Notes: a model not told the origin generated them from the letters alone. A DNA stretch of 64,000 nt from Ricordea florida (GCA_949710005.1 OX453275.1:14668195-14732194), one strand, 5' to 3'; counted from the first letter of the stretch, positions 33,760 to 46,057 are shown. Numbers and translations are program-made.

Positions 33760-36421
33760 TTAAATAACTTAATAATGCGTCTAAATATTCCTATTTGTAA
33801 TAAGTGTTTTTAATCATTGTAATATTAGTTAGTATTCGTTCTTAGTATCTTAGACACGGCTAATTTGAAAACCAATAATTGTAATTGAAATTATTACCAT
33901 GTATGGATAAAGTTAACTCATTTATTCAGGTCTTAATAAATTTGGATATCACGAAAAGCTTTATCGATAAGTGTCCAATAACAATAACAACAATAGTGGC
34001 AATAATGGCAACAATAATTGCAGTAATGCTAACAAAGAAGAAAAAATAACCTTGTGCGTGCGGATTGCCCTGTTGTAGTGCTTTCCTCCAAGTACACCAT
34101 TCAGCGAGCCACTAGCCACCAGTCTAGACTCGAGCAGGAGGTCTCTCAGTCCACTGTCCCCGAACCGCTTTCCTATAACTGAGAGAAATACGCACGTGAT
34201 ATGGAAGCTTCCCATTCGTAGCACAATGCTCCTGAACTCCTCCTTCTTCTTCCAGACTACCTCTAAAGCCTTTGCGTATATGGCTTGATCCAGGACCACA
34301 ACAGTGTCATCAAGGCATAGCTGAGTTGCCATTTCAATAGATTTCTTTAGCAAAGTATACACAGTGGACAGGTCAGTCGGTGATGCATCTATGAGTTGGC
34401 AATATCCCACCACACTCTTAGATGGAATTTCCTGGGTGGTTGACAAGGCATTGAATCCACTCCAACCCGGTACGGTTTGCAAAGTGTCTGTCAACTCATC
34501 AGTTGGATAAGTTATCCGTGACATAAACCAAGCAAAGTCTTTAATGGGGATCCTCATTGCCTTGCACTGATCATCATCTGTTCTTCTAACAATTGCAGGA
34601 ACCTCTGCATACCCACCGGGGCCACACCTTTTTCCGGCATTGTAGTCGTAAATCTGTTGATTTAAATAAGTGAAGGCTTATTACAGTGTGGCTGATCTGA
34701 ATATCAGAACAATAAAGGCTGAAGGCTTTTTGTCGGATGGCCTTAGATAGAGTAGCCTGACTAACAAAAACTTTTGAAGTGAGCTTCTCTTGCCTATTAT
34801 TTTTTACCCATACCTGGCTTGGAGGTCCATGAAAAGTGCGCCTTCGGATACCCCTTTGTTGCTGCACTGTGGGTGGTAGATCACATCCAGCGACTTGCCT
34901 TTGCACCACGATTCCATTTGTACAATGAGTTGTGCCTCTTCCTGATAAGGTTTCTTCAAGCAGATCAATGTTATCCCAGCAAAATGTGCTAAACACATTG
35001 GGACTGACAACACTAGGAAGCACTACACCATGCTCTTGTGCTTCTAGGTGATTCTCGGCAAGTCTGGTCTCAATCTCTAGAACCTGATCGTACGATATTC
35101 CATGACCATATCTATTAAGCAGAGTGATCACTTCTCTGGAACCAGTGAGGTTTTTCACTGTGAGAGGTAAAGCAACATGCTTCGGAGTTTTCTGCCTTCC
35201 ATGTGATACATTGTATGAGAGGTCTTGAGCAAGGGAAAGAACAATTCGCCGACAATGTTCCTCCACATCCACCTTCTCGTCATTATCTTCTCCTGGCTCA
35301 CCACACTCGCTTAGGATCCAAGCAAGTAAGTTGTAAACAACATTTGAAACTAACACGCTCTCTTCCTTAATGTCGTTAGAAGACGGTGGCCACGGCATGT
35401 ACGATTCTTGACTTAACAGGGCGGATCGCACGGCCTTCGCGGCATGATATACATGGTTCTTGAGGGATGCATCCTCTGGCTCTGTGATGAACATTTCATT
35501 TTCCATGCTACGGTTGAGACCACACTCAATGATCTGCCCCTTGGGCACATCTTCACAATAGACAATTTCAGCCTGCGAGCGATGCTTTGGGTGCCAGAAG
35601 CTTATTCTACCTGGATACGCTTTTTGCATTCTGATCTTCAGCTTTTCAGAACGATACAGAGGGTTCTGTATGCCTAGTTGAGACAAAAGTTCCACATATC
35701 TTTGCCGTAGGTCAAAAATACGCAGAACTTCTAATTGGCCAAATAGTTTCGGTTCCACCTCAGATTTGAGTACTTGGAAGGCATCATCATACCGAGATTC
35801 TAGCTTGCCTTCTTCATTTTTCTTGATCACTTCCATTTGCTTCAAGTTTGTGTAAGTCCGGTAACAGGTCCTGTGATAGCACAACTCTATGGCAATAGGA
35901 TCTTGATCACGTAGGGCTACGCTAAGCCTTTGATCACCTCGAAGTTTCGCTGCCTCGAGAAGAGTTCTTCCAGCTTGCATTGTTTCACATGTGGTCAGCT
36001 TCTCTTTTCTCCGTCTGTCTTTTGAATCGGTCTTTACTGTTTGACATATCGCACATTCCTTCATGTCTATTGCTTGTAGGGAGGATCGCGTCGGGCGAGA
36101 ATCAGATTGCAGCTCAGCAGTTCCAGTATCGCTCTTCTCTGCCGGTGAAATCTCCTCTATCTTCCTCTTTTTTGCAACACGCTCAAGGAGGTTCTTAGCT
36201 GTGTACGTTTGGTAACATTTTCGGTGATACACACCAAAGGGACCTCTTTCCCATTTTCCTTCCATACGTTCTGATATCTCATCCTTTCTAACGTCACAGG
36301 CTTCCTTGAAGGTGCTCCAGCTGACATCCGAGAAGTTTGTTAGTAGACCTTGCACTCCGGATTTGTGGCACAAGCAGGTCGAGGCACTTTCAGATGGTCT
36401 CGGAGACAGAGAGAATGCCAT
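30834..36421 (-). CDS. Academ-like transposase, three exons, XPG-type nuclease
   Basis: Exons 36421-34814, 34653-34051 and 33338-30834 join with GT/AG borders in phase 0 to encode about 1,570 residues. The start MAFSLSPRP is chosen as the first ATG before the zinc region; upstream in-frame ATGs exist. Exon 1 has two Cys/His modules (CLCHKSG...YHRKCYQTYT and CAICQ...CYHRTCYRTYT) and FCWDNIDLLEETLSG. Exon 2 has MGSFHITCVFLSVIGKRFGD. Exon 3 has DHTIEQTINRDTKSQGG and the acidic nuclease motifs SPDTDVAILACH and LHALTGCDSTSAFAGKGKK, as in PIN/XPG/FEN1 enzymes. It ends with a cysteine-rich CxC-like tail (CTTGRCLCKRNGLPC) and an acidic end. No internal stop was seen, so it may be intact. The Academ assignment rests on the XPG-type domain and Cys-rich modules; 0.5-0.6 for family, higher for transposase. 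Confidence 0.65.
33339..34050 (-). other. Intron 2 of the Academ-like transposase gene
   Basis: Bounded by GT (donor after ACGCACAAG) and AG (before GTTGTACTGG). It is AT-rich and contains an (ATT)n tract at about 33731-33761. No other feature. Confidence 0.7.
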
Positions 36422-37134
36422 GAGCACGAATGCAGCCACTGTGAATGAGATATAGTCACTGTTCTGAATCGAAACTTGACAAAACGTTAGGCTTAACTTA
36501 ACTTTGCTTATTACATTGAAAGGGTACAATACGAGGTCACTTTAAGAGAACAGTAAATAGCTAATCAAAGAAAACTCTTCTTGTTAAACGATATGACGCT
36601 TCAGTGTTAAAAGACGGGACGGATCCACGAAAATGATAATTTTTTTCCTTAAAATTTGCTAATGAAATTAAACAGGTTTATTTCAGTAAATTTAGCTGAT
36701 TGACATAAGCAAACAAAGTGCATACTTGCAGAAGTTCTAGAGCTGCCTGTGCTGCTTCGTGGGGGCAGCCATCTTGGATAAGAACCGCTGGTTGTGACAG
36801 CAGGCTCACGAAATAAACACAGGTTACCCAACATAATCTGATCATAACTGGCACTCAATAAAAACTCTTAATAACTGAGGTATATGTACAAGCTAACATT
36901 CCTTGTTTTTTTTGTGTTAAGTAATAACCTATAACGTCAGCTCTGTACAATTCGAAGTCTGTCATCACAACTTAAGATGTCAATAGTCACTTTTTAAATA
37001 AATTTTCAAATTAAGACTACCAAGTTTTAACCAACACTCTATTTCAGTTATTTTGTGTACTAAACACCTCGTCATATTTCAAAATACAAATCCATAAGGT
37101 TGTAACATACGTCATTAGTATAACTATCATAGAA

Positions 37135-37696
37135 TAATCAAACCGGAAGTGATTTTATTATCACTTCCGGTTTGGCTAAAATGTCTTTTTAAAATTGGGC
37201 TTTTCGTCTTATTCAGTGCGTACTTAGTCATTTTCTGTTCAGATAATGATTTTAAAGTAAGAACGTAGTGTATTTGATTGCATCTTTCCTTTTTGTAAGC
37301 ATTTAAATAACCAAAATGCAAGTGCTTCATTTGCATTTTTTCTTTCTTCATTTTAATTAGCATAAAATTTGATAAAATGTGTAAAATTGAAGAATTTTGC
37401 TGTCTTTTAAGTTAAACAGGGTTTTAGAAGGCTAAAAGCATGGAAAAAAGTCGATTTTGATAAAGCTTTGTCGTAAAAACATGATAACAATGGCAAAACT
37501 GCAGTCCAGTGAAATTTTGGCGCAAAGGAGTATGGGTTATTTAGGCCAGGTTACAAAGGCCTTTGGACATATTTTCGATGTGTTAACATGCAGATTCGTG
37601 ATCAGCAGGCTTTAAGCTTTAAAATGATACCAAGAACAGCTTGCCACCCATGGGGTGCAGCCAACTTGCAAAAAACCGGTTTTGGCTACTAGACTA
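37135..37696. repeat. Right TIR of the Academ-like element
   Basis: Inverted copy of the left TIR, starting inside with the hairpin ACCGGAAGTGATTTTATTATC / CACTTCCGGT and ending GGCTACTAGACTA. Any apparent protein start in the TIR that leads into the Gypsy frame is a chance fusion. Confidence 0.85.
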
Positions 37697-40115
37697 TAAC
37701 CATGGCTACCACCAGTTCTGCCTCGACCCCGAATCACGAAAAACCATGACCTTCTCCACTCCATGGGGCAATTACAGGTACAAACGACTGGCCTTTGGCG
37801 GAGTAAACAGTCAAGACCTGTTCGATGCAGAAATAAGCAAGATCATATCAGGCATCCCAAAGGTTCTCAATAACCGTGACGACATTATGATCGGTGGTAG
37901 AGACTGGGATGAGCACAACAAGTCTCTTGCGCAACTTCTACAGAGATTGGAGGATCACAACCTGACCCTGCGACGTGAAAAGTGCGAATTTGGAAAAGCG
38001 TCCATCGACTTCCACGGACACTTGTTTACACAAGAAGGTCTTAAACCAAGTCCAACCAAGATTCAAGCTGTCCAAAACTGTGCTCCACCAGTATCCAAAG
38101 AGGAATTAGTCTCTTTTCTTCAAATGGTAGCCTACCTATCCAGGTACATCAGGAACTTCTCCAGCCGGTGCGAACCACTGAGAAAGCTCACGAAAATCAA
38201 CGCCAAGTTTGAGTGGTCGACAGAACAAGAAACAGCCTTCAAGGACCTGAAAGCCGCCATCACAGCAGCCCCAGTCCTAATCCCGTACCATTCAGAACAC
38301 GAAACACTTGTCGTCTGTGACGGAAGCCCAGAAGGATTAGGAGAAGGTCTGTTTCAGAAGACTGGCAAAGGATTCCAACCAGTACACTATGTGAGCCGGA
38401 CCTTAACTGACACAGAGAAGAGGTACTCTCAAATCGAGAGAGAAGCACTGGCAGCCGAATTCACTACAACCAGGCTCCAGATGTACCTGCTTGGCGCACC
38501 AAAGTTCCAGTTAGCAACGGACCACAAGCCACTGCTTCCACTCTTCAACAACCCAACAGCTAAACTGCCACCACGCATTGAAAGACTGGCCTTGAAAATG
38601 CAGAACCTCGACTTCGAAATTATTCACATCCCTGGTAAAACCAACATGAGTGACTACATGTCCAGACACCCACTGCCGGAGACAGGGAATGACCGTCTTG
38701 AGAAATATGTCATCGCCACTGTCCACTCAGAGCACGCTGTAGTTCTGGACAGAATCAAAGAAGAAACCGCAAAAGACAAACAGCTTACAAAGCTCGCTGC
38801 GGCCATGCACACAGGCAAATGGACCAAGACTGACCCAGACCTCAAGCCATACTTCGACCTGAGAGCAGAGCTATACATGGCAGAAGGACTGATCCTGAGA
38901 ATGGACAGAATCATCCCCCCAGAATCACTACAAGACAAGATTATCCAGATAGCCCACAAGCAAGGACACTTGGGTATCAGCAAGGCTAAAGAAATGCTAC
39001 GCAGAAAGTACTGGTTTCCCGCCATGAACTCTCGCATTGACACCGTTGTGAGCACTTGCTTTGACTGCCAGATAGCAACAAACACGCAGCATACTGAACC
39101 AGCGAAGATGACAAAACTACCAGAGAGACCTTGGGAAACCATTTAAATCGACTTCTGTGGACCATTCCAAGGCAAAGAGGACGCACTGGTCATAACTGAC
39201 CAATACTCAAGATACCCAGAGGTTGAATTTGTTCACTCGACAGCCATCAAGCCGGTACGGAAGAAGTTAAAGAAAGTCTTTGCCACTCACGGAGTCCCCA
39301 AGACAGTCCAATCAGACAATGGACCACCGTTTAACTCAGAAGACTTTAAAGAATTTGCAGCAGAAATGGGGTTCACGCACAAGAAAATCACGCCACGACA
39401 TCCCAAAGCCCAGGGACAGGTGGAAGGTTTCAACAAGCTCATGAACAAGACAGCCGCTATAGCACGCGCAGAAGGCATTGATCTCCATGAGGCAACCTGG
39501 GACATGCTACAAGCATACCGAGAGACACCTCATCCAGCCACAGGAAATGCGCCATATGATCTCCTCATGAATCGAGCAATCCGTACCAGACTTGACCACT
39601 ACCCAACAGAGAGAGCCAGCAGGGACGAAGAAGTCAGGAAAAGAGACAGCAAATACAAAGAGAAATTGAAGTCTTGCCATGACCGAAGACACAGAGCCAA
39701 GAAACACAAGTTCAAAGCCGGAGAGGCCGTTCTCCTGAAACGTGACAAGAAACGCAAAGGAGACACCCCATTCGAACCGTACATCTACATTGCCACAAAG
39801 GTAATTGGCTCCACAATCCATGCTAGGAGAACCAGTGATGGGAAAACAGTATGCAGAGATGCATCCAAATTCAAGCTGCTCAGAACAGCCTACGTCCCAG
39901 CAAGAGACAAGAAAACAAACCCTGTAAGACCAGTAGTACCACCAGCTGTCACCCAGGAAACAACACCAGTGGCAGCACCAATAGCCACCCCAGGCATTGT
40001 CACTCGACAAGTGCCAATTGAGGCAACGCCTACCAACCAAACCCTACCCCTGCGCAGATCACAGCGACAGACCAAATCTACATTTGATGGACACCTGAAG
40101 GACTATGCCAAATGA
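37697..40115 (+). pseudogene. Gypsy pol: RT (partial), RNase H, integrase; one stop
   Basis: One frame throughout. RT: NHGYHQFCLDPESRKTMTF, TPWGNYRYKRLAFG and NRDDIMIGG (the catalytic DD). RNase H: VVCDGSPEGLGEGLF, YSQIEREALAAEF and ATDHKPLLPLF. Integrase: a zinc-binding H-H-C-C module (HKQGHLGISKAKEML ... CFDCQ), then catalytic acids in IDFCGPF, QSDNGPPF and GQVEGFNK. A TAA at 39144-39146, just before IDFCGPF, interrupts an otherwise open frame of about 800 codons. The C-terminus is proline/threonine-rich and ends HLKDYAK. In an active element this polyprotein copies and inserts the retrotransposon. Confidence 0.88.
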
Positions 40116-40374
40116 ACATTGAATTGACTTTGTACATTGATCAGATTTCAACAATGATTATGAACATTGAACACTTGTCTCGTTACTGACAATTGACTGT
40201 GATTATTTCTAATTACTATGGTACTACGGTACCAGCATTGAATACATTTCATTGATTAGGTGCATGTCAATTAAGTATTATTTGTTGATGAGTCATTGAT
40301 TAGTTGCATGTTAAGTACAACCAAGAACGAATTGGATACATGAATTTTAAGGAACTGATCTGAAGAAGGAGGAG

Positions 40375-40518
40375 TGTAGCGATTACATCATTGATACACG
40401 TGATTAATAATCTACCAATGTAACATGATCATCCAAGAATGAGATTACAGTAGATCACATCTGAGACTGAACGCGTGTACACTGTACTTGTCTTTCTTCG
40501 TCTTACCCGATCACTACA
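40375..40518 (+). repeat. Gypsy 3' LTR
   Basis: Starts TGTAGCGATTAC directly after the purine-rich GAAGAAGGAGGAG and ends GATCACTACA, so its termini TGTAG/CTACA are inverted. Length 144 bp, short for an LTR. No partner 5' LTR was seen. The AT-rich 40116-40374 before it is 3' untranslated sequence. Confidence 0.7.
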
Positions 40519-40743
40519 CCGAGGCGCAGATGCGTAGTGAGAGTTTGGTCGAGATAGCATCAAGAAACTGTGTTATCTGGCAACTGGCTCAATAGGCCTT
40601 GAATGATGGCTTTAATACGCTGCATGTATTTTATTGCTATACTACTGTGTGTATTTTACAATGTAAAGATAGGCTTTTACTCCAAACAGTGTTCAACTTC
40701 GATACCTGTTCAAGCAAACAGGTGATAAGAACTGAGAAGACAA

Positions 40744-41800
40744 TCAACTCAAGGACAGAAAAGATTTTATAAACCAGCATATTGGGAAGTACTTGACACT
40801 TACTAAGGAAAATGACTGACCCAATGACTTATACGTAAGGCAACTTGCTGGGTGCAGGGGCGAGTGGCTCGTCTTTTTGGAAAAACTTGTGACAAACATA
40901 ATTTTTTTCCCTTCCTTTGGTTTATCATATGCAAGGAAAAGTGCTTTTTTATTTTGCTGCAGTACATCTCCATTCTTGTTTGAAGCTCTTAGGTTTATAA
41001 GTTCAGCAAGTGAACATAACAAGCGAACATCCACGTCTTTTCTTTGAGCTTCTGGTAAGTGAGACAGCTTGGAATCCAGGTCACGCAGCACATGAGACTT
41101 CGAGAGCCTTGCTGTGTCAATGGGACTATCTCTACCTAATTCGCAACTACATTCTTCCTTAGGCTCTGAAATAACTACATAAACATTTGCAGGCTGTGCC
41201 TCTTCAGAAAAACTACCTCTTTCGACATATGACTTTAACAGATTAATGTGACACAGCTGCGTTTCCTTACGCCTGTCTGGAGTAGTTACTACATAATTAA
41301 CTTCTGCTTAATAACATAGGGCCCAAAAAATCTACATTGTAATGTATTGCCTGGTACAGGCAAAAATACACGGACCTTCTGTCCTGGCTTGAAACTTCGC
41401 TTTAAAGCATCTAAATCATACCTTTCCTCAACTGATTTCTGAGATGAACTAAGATTGGCCCTTGCTAATTCACAAGCTCTAGATAGCTTAGTACGGAAAT
41501 TTAAGACATACTGCAAAAGATTAATACGAGGCTCATTAGAACTAGATAACAACTTCTCTTCAAGTATTTTCAGAGGTCCTCTCACAGTGTGACCGAACAC
41601 AAGCTCAAAAGGACTGAAGCCGAGAGATTCTTGCACAGACTCGCGTGCAGAAAACAACAAAATTTGAATACCTTCGTCCCAGTCCTTCTCCGTCTCAAAA
41701 CAGTACATTCTAATCATGTTCTTCTCAAGGTTGCAGAAATGTTCTTGTGAAAATTCAGTTTCATCAACTACTCTTTCAAATAGACTTGAAACATCTGGAT
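40744..41800 (-). pseudogene. Second Gypsy integrase C-terminal fragment
   Basis: On the minus strand, MIRMYCFETEKDWDEGIQ and ESLGFSPFELVFGHTVRGPL are typical of the end of a Gypsy integrase core. They are followed by KRSFKPGQKVRVFLPVPG (chromo/SH3-like tail). The frame shifts at about 41290 and continues as HINLLKSYVERG and then the segment ending 40744. Upstream of 41717 the frame does not match integrase, so the fragment is rearranged. It lies next to a run of 19 G residues at 41824-41842. Confidence 0.7.
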
Positions 41801-41823
41801 CTTTCCGCTGTTTTGTAATAAAC

Positions 41824-41842
41824 GGGGGGGGGGGGGGGGGGG
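41824..41842. repeat. Homopolymer of 19 G
   Basis: A perfect G run. The length is likely to be uncertain in any assembly, and it marks the edge of the second Gypsy fragment. The 41843-42482 stretch after it holds no recognised feature. Confidence 0.9.
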
Positions 41843-42482
41843 TAGATATCTACAGATAGCTTCACCAGTCACGGCAAACGCGACCTCCAATCAACTCTTG
41901 ACTTAACAGATTCTAGAAACATCTCCTCATAACACCGGCGATATTTAAAATCCCCAATTCTTAGATTCGATTGCCACTAAATCCCACGGGAATTTGGTTC
42001 ACCCTGAAGGCAAAAGCCTCACGAACTCGTTACCATAACAACTACTGACACTTGAGATACCGAGGAAGTTGGACACGCACCCGCTCTTTTACATCTTTTT
42101 GTTTACCATCCATCGGTAATGGAGGAGTTATGATGGATAGAAGAGCCAGCCGTAACCTTGAGTCTCAAACACCTAAACCTAGCAACTGCTACTTAACAGA
42201 AATAAGTTGTAATCAAACTCGGAGGGTAAAGTTGGCTACTTGTACGATATAATAATGAAAAAAGATGTACTTATATCTACTAAGCTAATGAAAAGGTCAT
42301 TTCATGTGATGACCGAATCTGTCAGTCATAACTTTTAAAAACACAACCCTTCTCACCTCCATATATATTCCCTATAGCAACAACATTGAACAAAACAACT
42401 CACAGGGGAAAGTTATTAACCGAAGAAATGAAAAGGTAAGTTATATCTATGAAGCATATGTTTCAGATATATCCCACGATAA

Positions 42483-45392
42483 TCAAGGTTTTGGATCCTT
42501 GATAATCTCCTGAACGTTCCTCACAAACTGAATAAAATAAGACAACTTGGAAGAAACATTGACTGGGCTAAACGCATCAAGGCCAGCAGCTGTAGACCAA
42601 TCTTCAAAGTTAAGTAAGACATCCGTCTATGACACAAAGAATAACAAGAAAATGTAAATGAAAAGCATGTCAAATGTCTAGAGGCTTAGATCGTGTTCTA
42701 TGAATTTAACAGGCTCTACCCACTGCGATGAATGTTTTCTATCAAGAAAGTAAAGAGAAAAAAACAGAGATAATACCCAAGTGTATGTTTCCTGGGCCAA
42801 TCATTTTTGGCGTATGTAGTCTGGATACAGAGATGTCTCAGCCCATCCAAACCTTACGGGAAAACGTTTGTCTCTTTTACGAATGACTGTTTTATATACT
42901 TAGACCATAGAAGGTTTAAAAAAGGCAGTCCCCGGTGTGGCGAGGCGGTTCGTTCGTGTTCATACAGAACAGATCAGTAAATACCTACCTTGGTTGGAAC
43001 TCCATACTGTTGTTCCAGAATGTCCCCTTCTATTTGTGTTTCATGACTCACAGTCAGGATAAATGTCCCACCGTCACTTGGGTACACATATGTTCTGCGC
43101 ACACTCCGTCTGTAGTAGCTCTGTTGGAAGTTTTCCGGAAGCTGACTGGCGGGTGGGAGAATAATTGCGTCACCTTCAATTCGCATCTCCGATAAATATT
43201 CACACAGAACTTTGTCCTCTTCCTCAATGTCAATAAGCGATTCGGGATGTTTTTCACCTGAATTGAGTTGAAAATACGGACAATAAAGGTACTCAGCAAT
43301 GCATAAGGATGGGTAAGACTTTATTACCAAATACTAAAAATAGGCAAGCATTGCATGCATGTGGCTACTGCATTTATGAAGTTTATTCGGACCTTTTTGC
43401 CATACCTATCGCCTTTCCTCGATTTTATTACTTTTACATGCCCACAATTCTTCGCGGTGCGCGAATTGTATTGTGCATTGTAATTGGCTAAATATTAGGC
43501 ACGCGCTGGTTGGCTCCCTCACTCACTCACTCACTCACTCACTCGTGTTTGCTTTGACGTATTGGCTCCTGCATTATTTCATAGGCAGTAGCCAAAAAAC
43601 TGGAAGACAACGCTAAAATTTTGTCACTATACGCCTGTATAACAGACTTTGGGACTCGGGGTAGCTAAGAAAACGCTTTGCTTAAAAAAAAAATTAGTCT
43701 TCGGAACCATATATATAACTCAGCAACCTTGGCATTTTGAGCGATCAGAATTGCTCTCCACCTAAGCATATTCAACATGGCACTCCCCAATTATTTTTTA
43801 CCTTACGGTGGTAAAAGTACTTTATCAACTTGTTTGATTATCCATTTTCTTGTGTTTTAATTCCCCATCGACGCACTTAGAAACTACCCCCACCCCCAGG
43901 CTATACATATTCAACACTACCCACCTCCTAGGAGGTGAATAATGCTGGGGCTTCTGGGTAATCCTCGTCCAGATCAGGTTTGGTTTAAGACTAGACAAAA
44001 TGGCGTCCAAGCGAAATGAAAATGGCGACCGTCGATTGTCGCTTAAGAGCTATTTACGAGAGGTGTCACTAGGAAGATTACGCAAAACACGACCACGATG
44101 AAACGTTGACCAGGGCAGGACCAACCTATAGCGCAAAATAACGACACATTGAGACTCAAATCCCGTAAGTCTCTTTTTTCACCGGTTGTGTTATCCTTGG
44201 CGTGGCCTTCCTATTTGCTTAAGCTCCCTACTGAGCTGCTGAGGTTGCTTCAATGGAATATACTAAAACAATTATTCTGTCTAATCTCGGTAAATAGTGG
44301 CTTTAGTGATATTCTGCAACTATCCACCTCAATTTCTAACATTTCTAAGATTTCTAACCGAGTTCACCCTGAGCTTGCTTGCGATAGGGTTGGCCATTGA
44401 AAATGAAACACACTCGACAAATACTCAACACTGCTATGTAGTAATTCTTTCGTTGGTCTGTATTTTGGACTATAGCAATGGTGTCAGCAAATCGCCGATT
44501 TTAAGCTCCCAAGGTAACAGCGCTCTTTAGGGACTTGCTTCACTGCAAGGCTATCCCACATGATTTTACAGAACTCCTTAAGTTTTGAACTCAAACACCA
44601 TTGTTTGTGATCTTCAGGAGCCAAAAATAATCTTGCGGAAGGCAAGGAGCACTGAAGAGAATGAACACCAGAGATAAAGGATTGATTTCTTTGCTACCGC
44701 CCCATAGTCAACATATCTACGGAACATTTAATTTAACGTGTCTTTTCAACTTTTTAAAGTTGAAAAGACAACTTAAAAGTTCTTTTCATGTTAGTTGACA
44801 ATGGTTGAATCAAAAAACGACAACTAGATTTTAATAACTAAATTAGCAAAATTCGAAACCAAATGGAAGAAAGGCTTTAGGCCGCTGAAGCCGTATAGAC
44901 AGCTTTGAATCAAGATTGAGTCCGAGAGTTGGTCTAGCACATTTTCAATCCCAGTAGTGACGGAAAGACGCCGTTTTGCACATTTATATAGTGTATTGAA
45001 TTACTTTAAACAATTGTAATCCTCACACTCCAAACCAATCAGAGAATTACACTTTTTGTTCCCAGAGTCAACTTTTCAGTCAGAAAGTATTGCAGGAAAA
45101 GGTACTTATTAAAAATTACATTTTTAAGTAATAACACTACGTTAATCAGTATCGTGTAAATCTTACTTGCTCGCAGCACAAAGCGACAATCAAAGTTTGA
45201 AGCCGGTGTCACCACGTCGATAATTAACACTTTCTGATAAGGTGTACAGAGAAAGAAGCACGGCTTCTTCGATGTTTTTTCCTCAGTTGGGTCGCCATAG
45301 AACTCTCTCTTTCGAATTCCTCTCATGGGGCATGGTGGTGCGAGCAAAAAGTTCATTTTATCCTCTGATCCTTCTTCATTCACCAACCAAGT
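42483..45392 (-). CDS. Unrecognised host gene, last three exons
   Basis: Minus-strand exons 45392-45167, 43257-42989 and 42626-42483 have AG/GT borders and matching phases (0, then 1/2 split, then 0), ending at TGA 42485-42483. They encode about 212 residues. Exon A has TWLVNEEGSEDKMNFLLAPP and KVLIIDVVTPASNFDCRF. Exon B has EEEDKVLCEYLSEMRIEGD and YRRSVRRTYVYPSDGGTF. Exon C has LLNFEDWSTAAGLDAF and ends IIKDPKP. The text is beta-rich and acidic with no signal or membrane segment. No family was recognised. Clean splicing without internal stops suggests a functional gene whose 5' exons lie beyond 45.4 kb or outside the window. The large intron (43258-45166) contains MITE sequence. Confidence 0.6.
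43519..43544. repeat. (CACT)n microsatellite
   Basis: Six perfect ACTC tetranucleotides in the intron of the minus-strand gene. Confidence 0.95.
43725..43990. repeat. MITE-type repeat, also seen at 45640-45755
   Basis: Both segments share AACCTTGGCATTTTGAGC / AGTCTTGGCATTTTGAGC, then CACCTCCTAGGAGGTGAATA or CTTCCGAGGAGGTGAATAGT with an inverted-repeat tip, then GGGGCTTCTGGGTAATCCTC-like wording. No coding capacity. This is a dispersed non-autonomous family, one copy inside the intron of the gene at 42483 and one upstream of its exon A. Confidence 0.55.
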
Positions 45393-45799
45393 CTAATATC
45401 AAAAAAAAGCATTAAACTTCTGCTTAACTGACATTATACACGTAGTACTCTAATTGTAGTGCAGTGGGTAGCGTGTTGTTACTGTGCCTTTTGCAGCGTT
45501 CACCAAACTTGAGTGGATTAAGACTTACTCAGAAATGTTGGACAAATGTTTGTGCGGTAGATCTCGAAAACGTTTCAGTTTGACAAGGGTTCGTTTTCAC
45601 TCAAAATTTGCTTCAGGACAATTCTTGTCGTTAGTATATACCGACTCAGTAGTCTTGGCATTTTGAGCAATCTGACTGGCTAACCACCTCGGGACATTCA
45701 TCACTATTCACTTCCGAGGAGGTGAATAGTGTCGGGGCTTCTCGGAAACCCTCATGCAAGTGAGTTTTGGTCGCATCAGGGGGCAGAGACACATCAAGT

Positions 45800-46057
45800 G
45801 GCTTAGTGGAGAAGTTGTTCACTTTTTTTACTTGGGCGAACTGTAATGCCATGAGCTGTAACCCTAAAAAGTGTAAAGAGCTTGTCGTAAAGAAAAAAGG
45901 GAACTCCACTTACTATCCTGTTGTTCTTAATATACCACAACACGCCATTCTTGCGTTATTACGTCTGACCTTCCAGAATGACAGTAAATTTTTTTGCACA
46001 CATAAAAGCTTAACTGTGCAAAGCCAAAAAATGCCTACATGTGCTGAGAGTATGTAG
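45800..46057 (+). pseudogene. LINE reverse transcriptase fragment
   Basis: NCNAMSCNPKKCKELVVKKK followed by PVVLNIPQHAILALLRLTFQ resembles the thumb-adjacent region of CR1/L2-type reverse transcriptases, where the template strand is selected. Only about 80 codons remain and no catalytic motif is present. The flanks show no LINE ends. Confidence 0.45.

Larger units (their letters stand above)
30204..37696. mobile_element. Academ-like DNA transposon with ~550-bp TIRs
   Basis: The left end TAGTCTAGTAGCCAAA (30204) and right end TTTGGCTACTAGACTA (37681-37696) are inverted copies. Similarity continues inwards about 550 bp to 30745 / 37135, including GGGTGCAGCCAACT, GATCACGAATCTGCATG and an inner hairpin with ACCGGAAGTGA. 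Between the TIRs lies one three-exon minus-strand gene whose last exon has an XPG/FEN1-like nuclease signature, as in Academ transposons. The flanks differ: Polinton gene on the left, Gypsy RT on the right. No target duplication is visible (AAA versus TAA). Confidence 0.75.
37697..40518 (+). mobile_element. Gypsy (Metaviridae) retrotransposon, 3' half
   Basis: Begins abruptly inside the reverse transcriptase, where the Academ-like TIR ends, and continues through RNase H and integrase to a polypurine tract (GAAGAAGGAGGAG) and a 144-bp 3' LTR. The 5' LTR, gag, protease and RT N-terminus are absent from this window. Confidence 0.85.

Noticed and set aside
37641-37696. N-terminal extension of the Gypsy protein
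   Set aside because: These codons belong to the Academ-like TIR; the RT really starts at the junction 37697.
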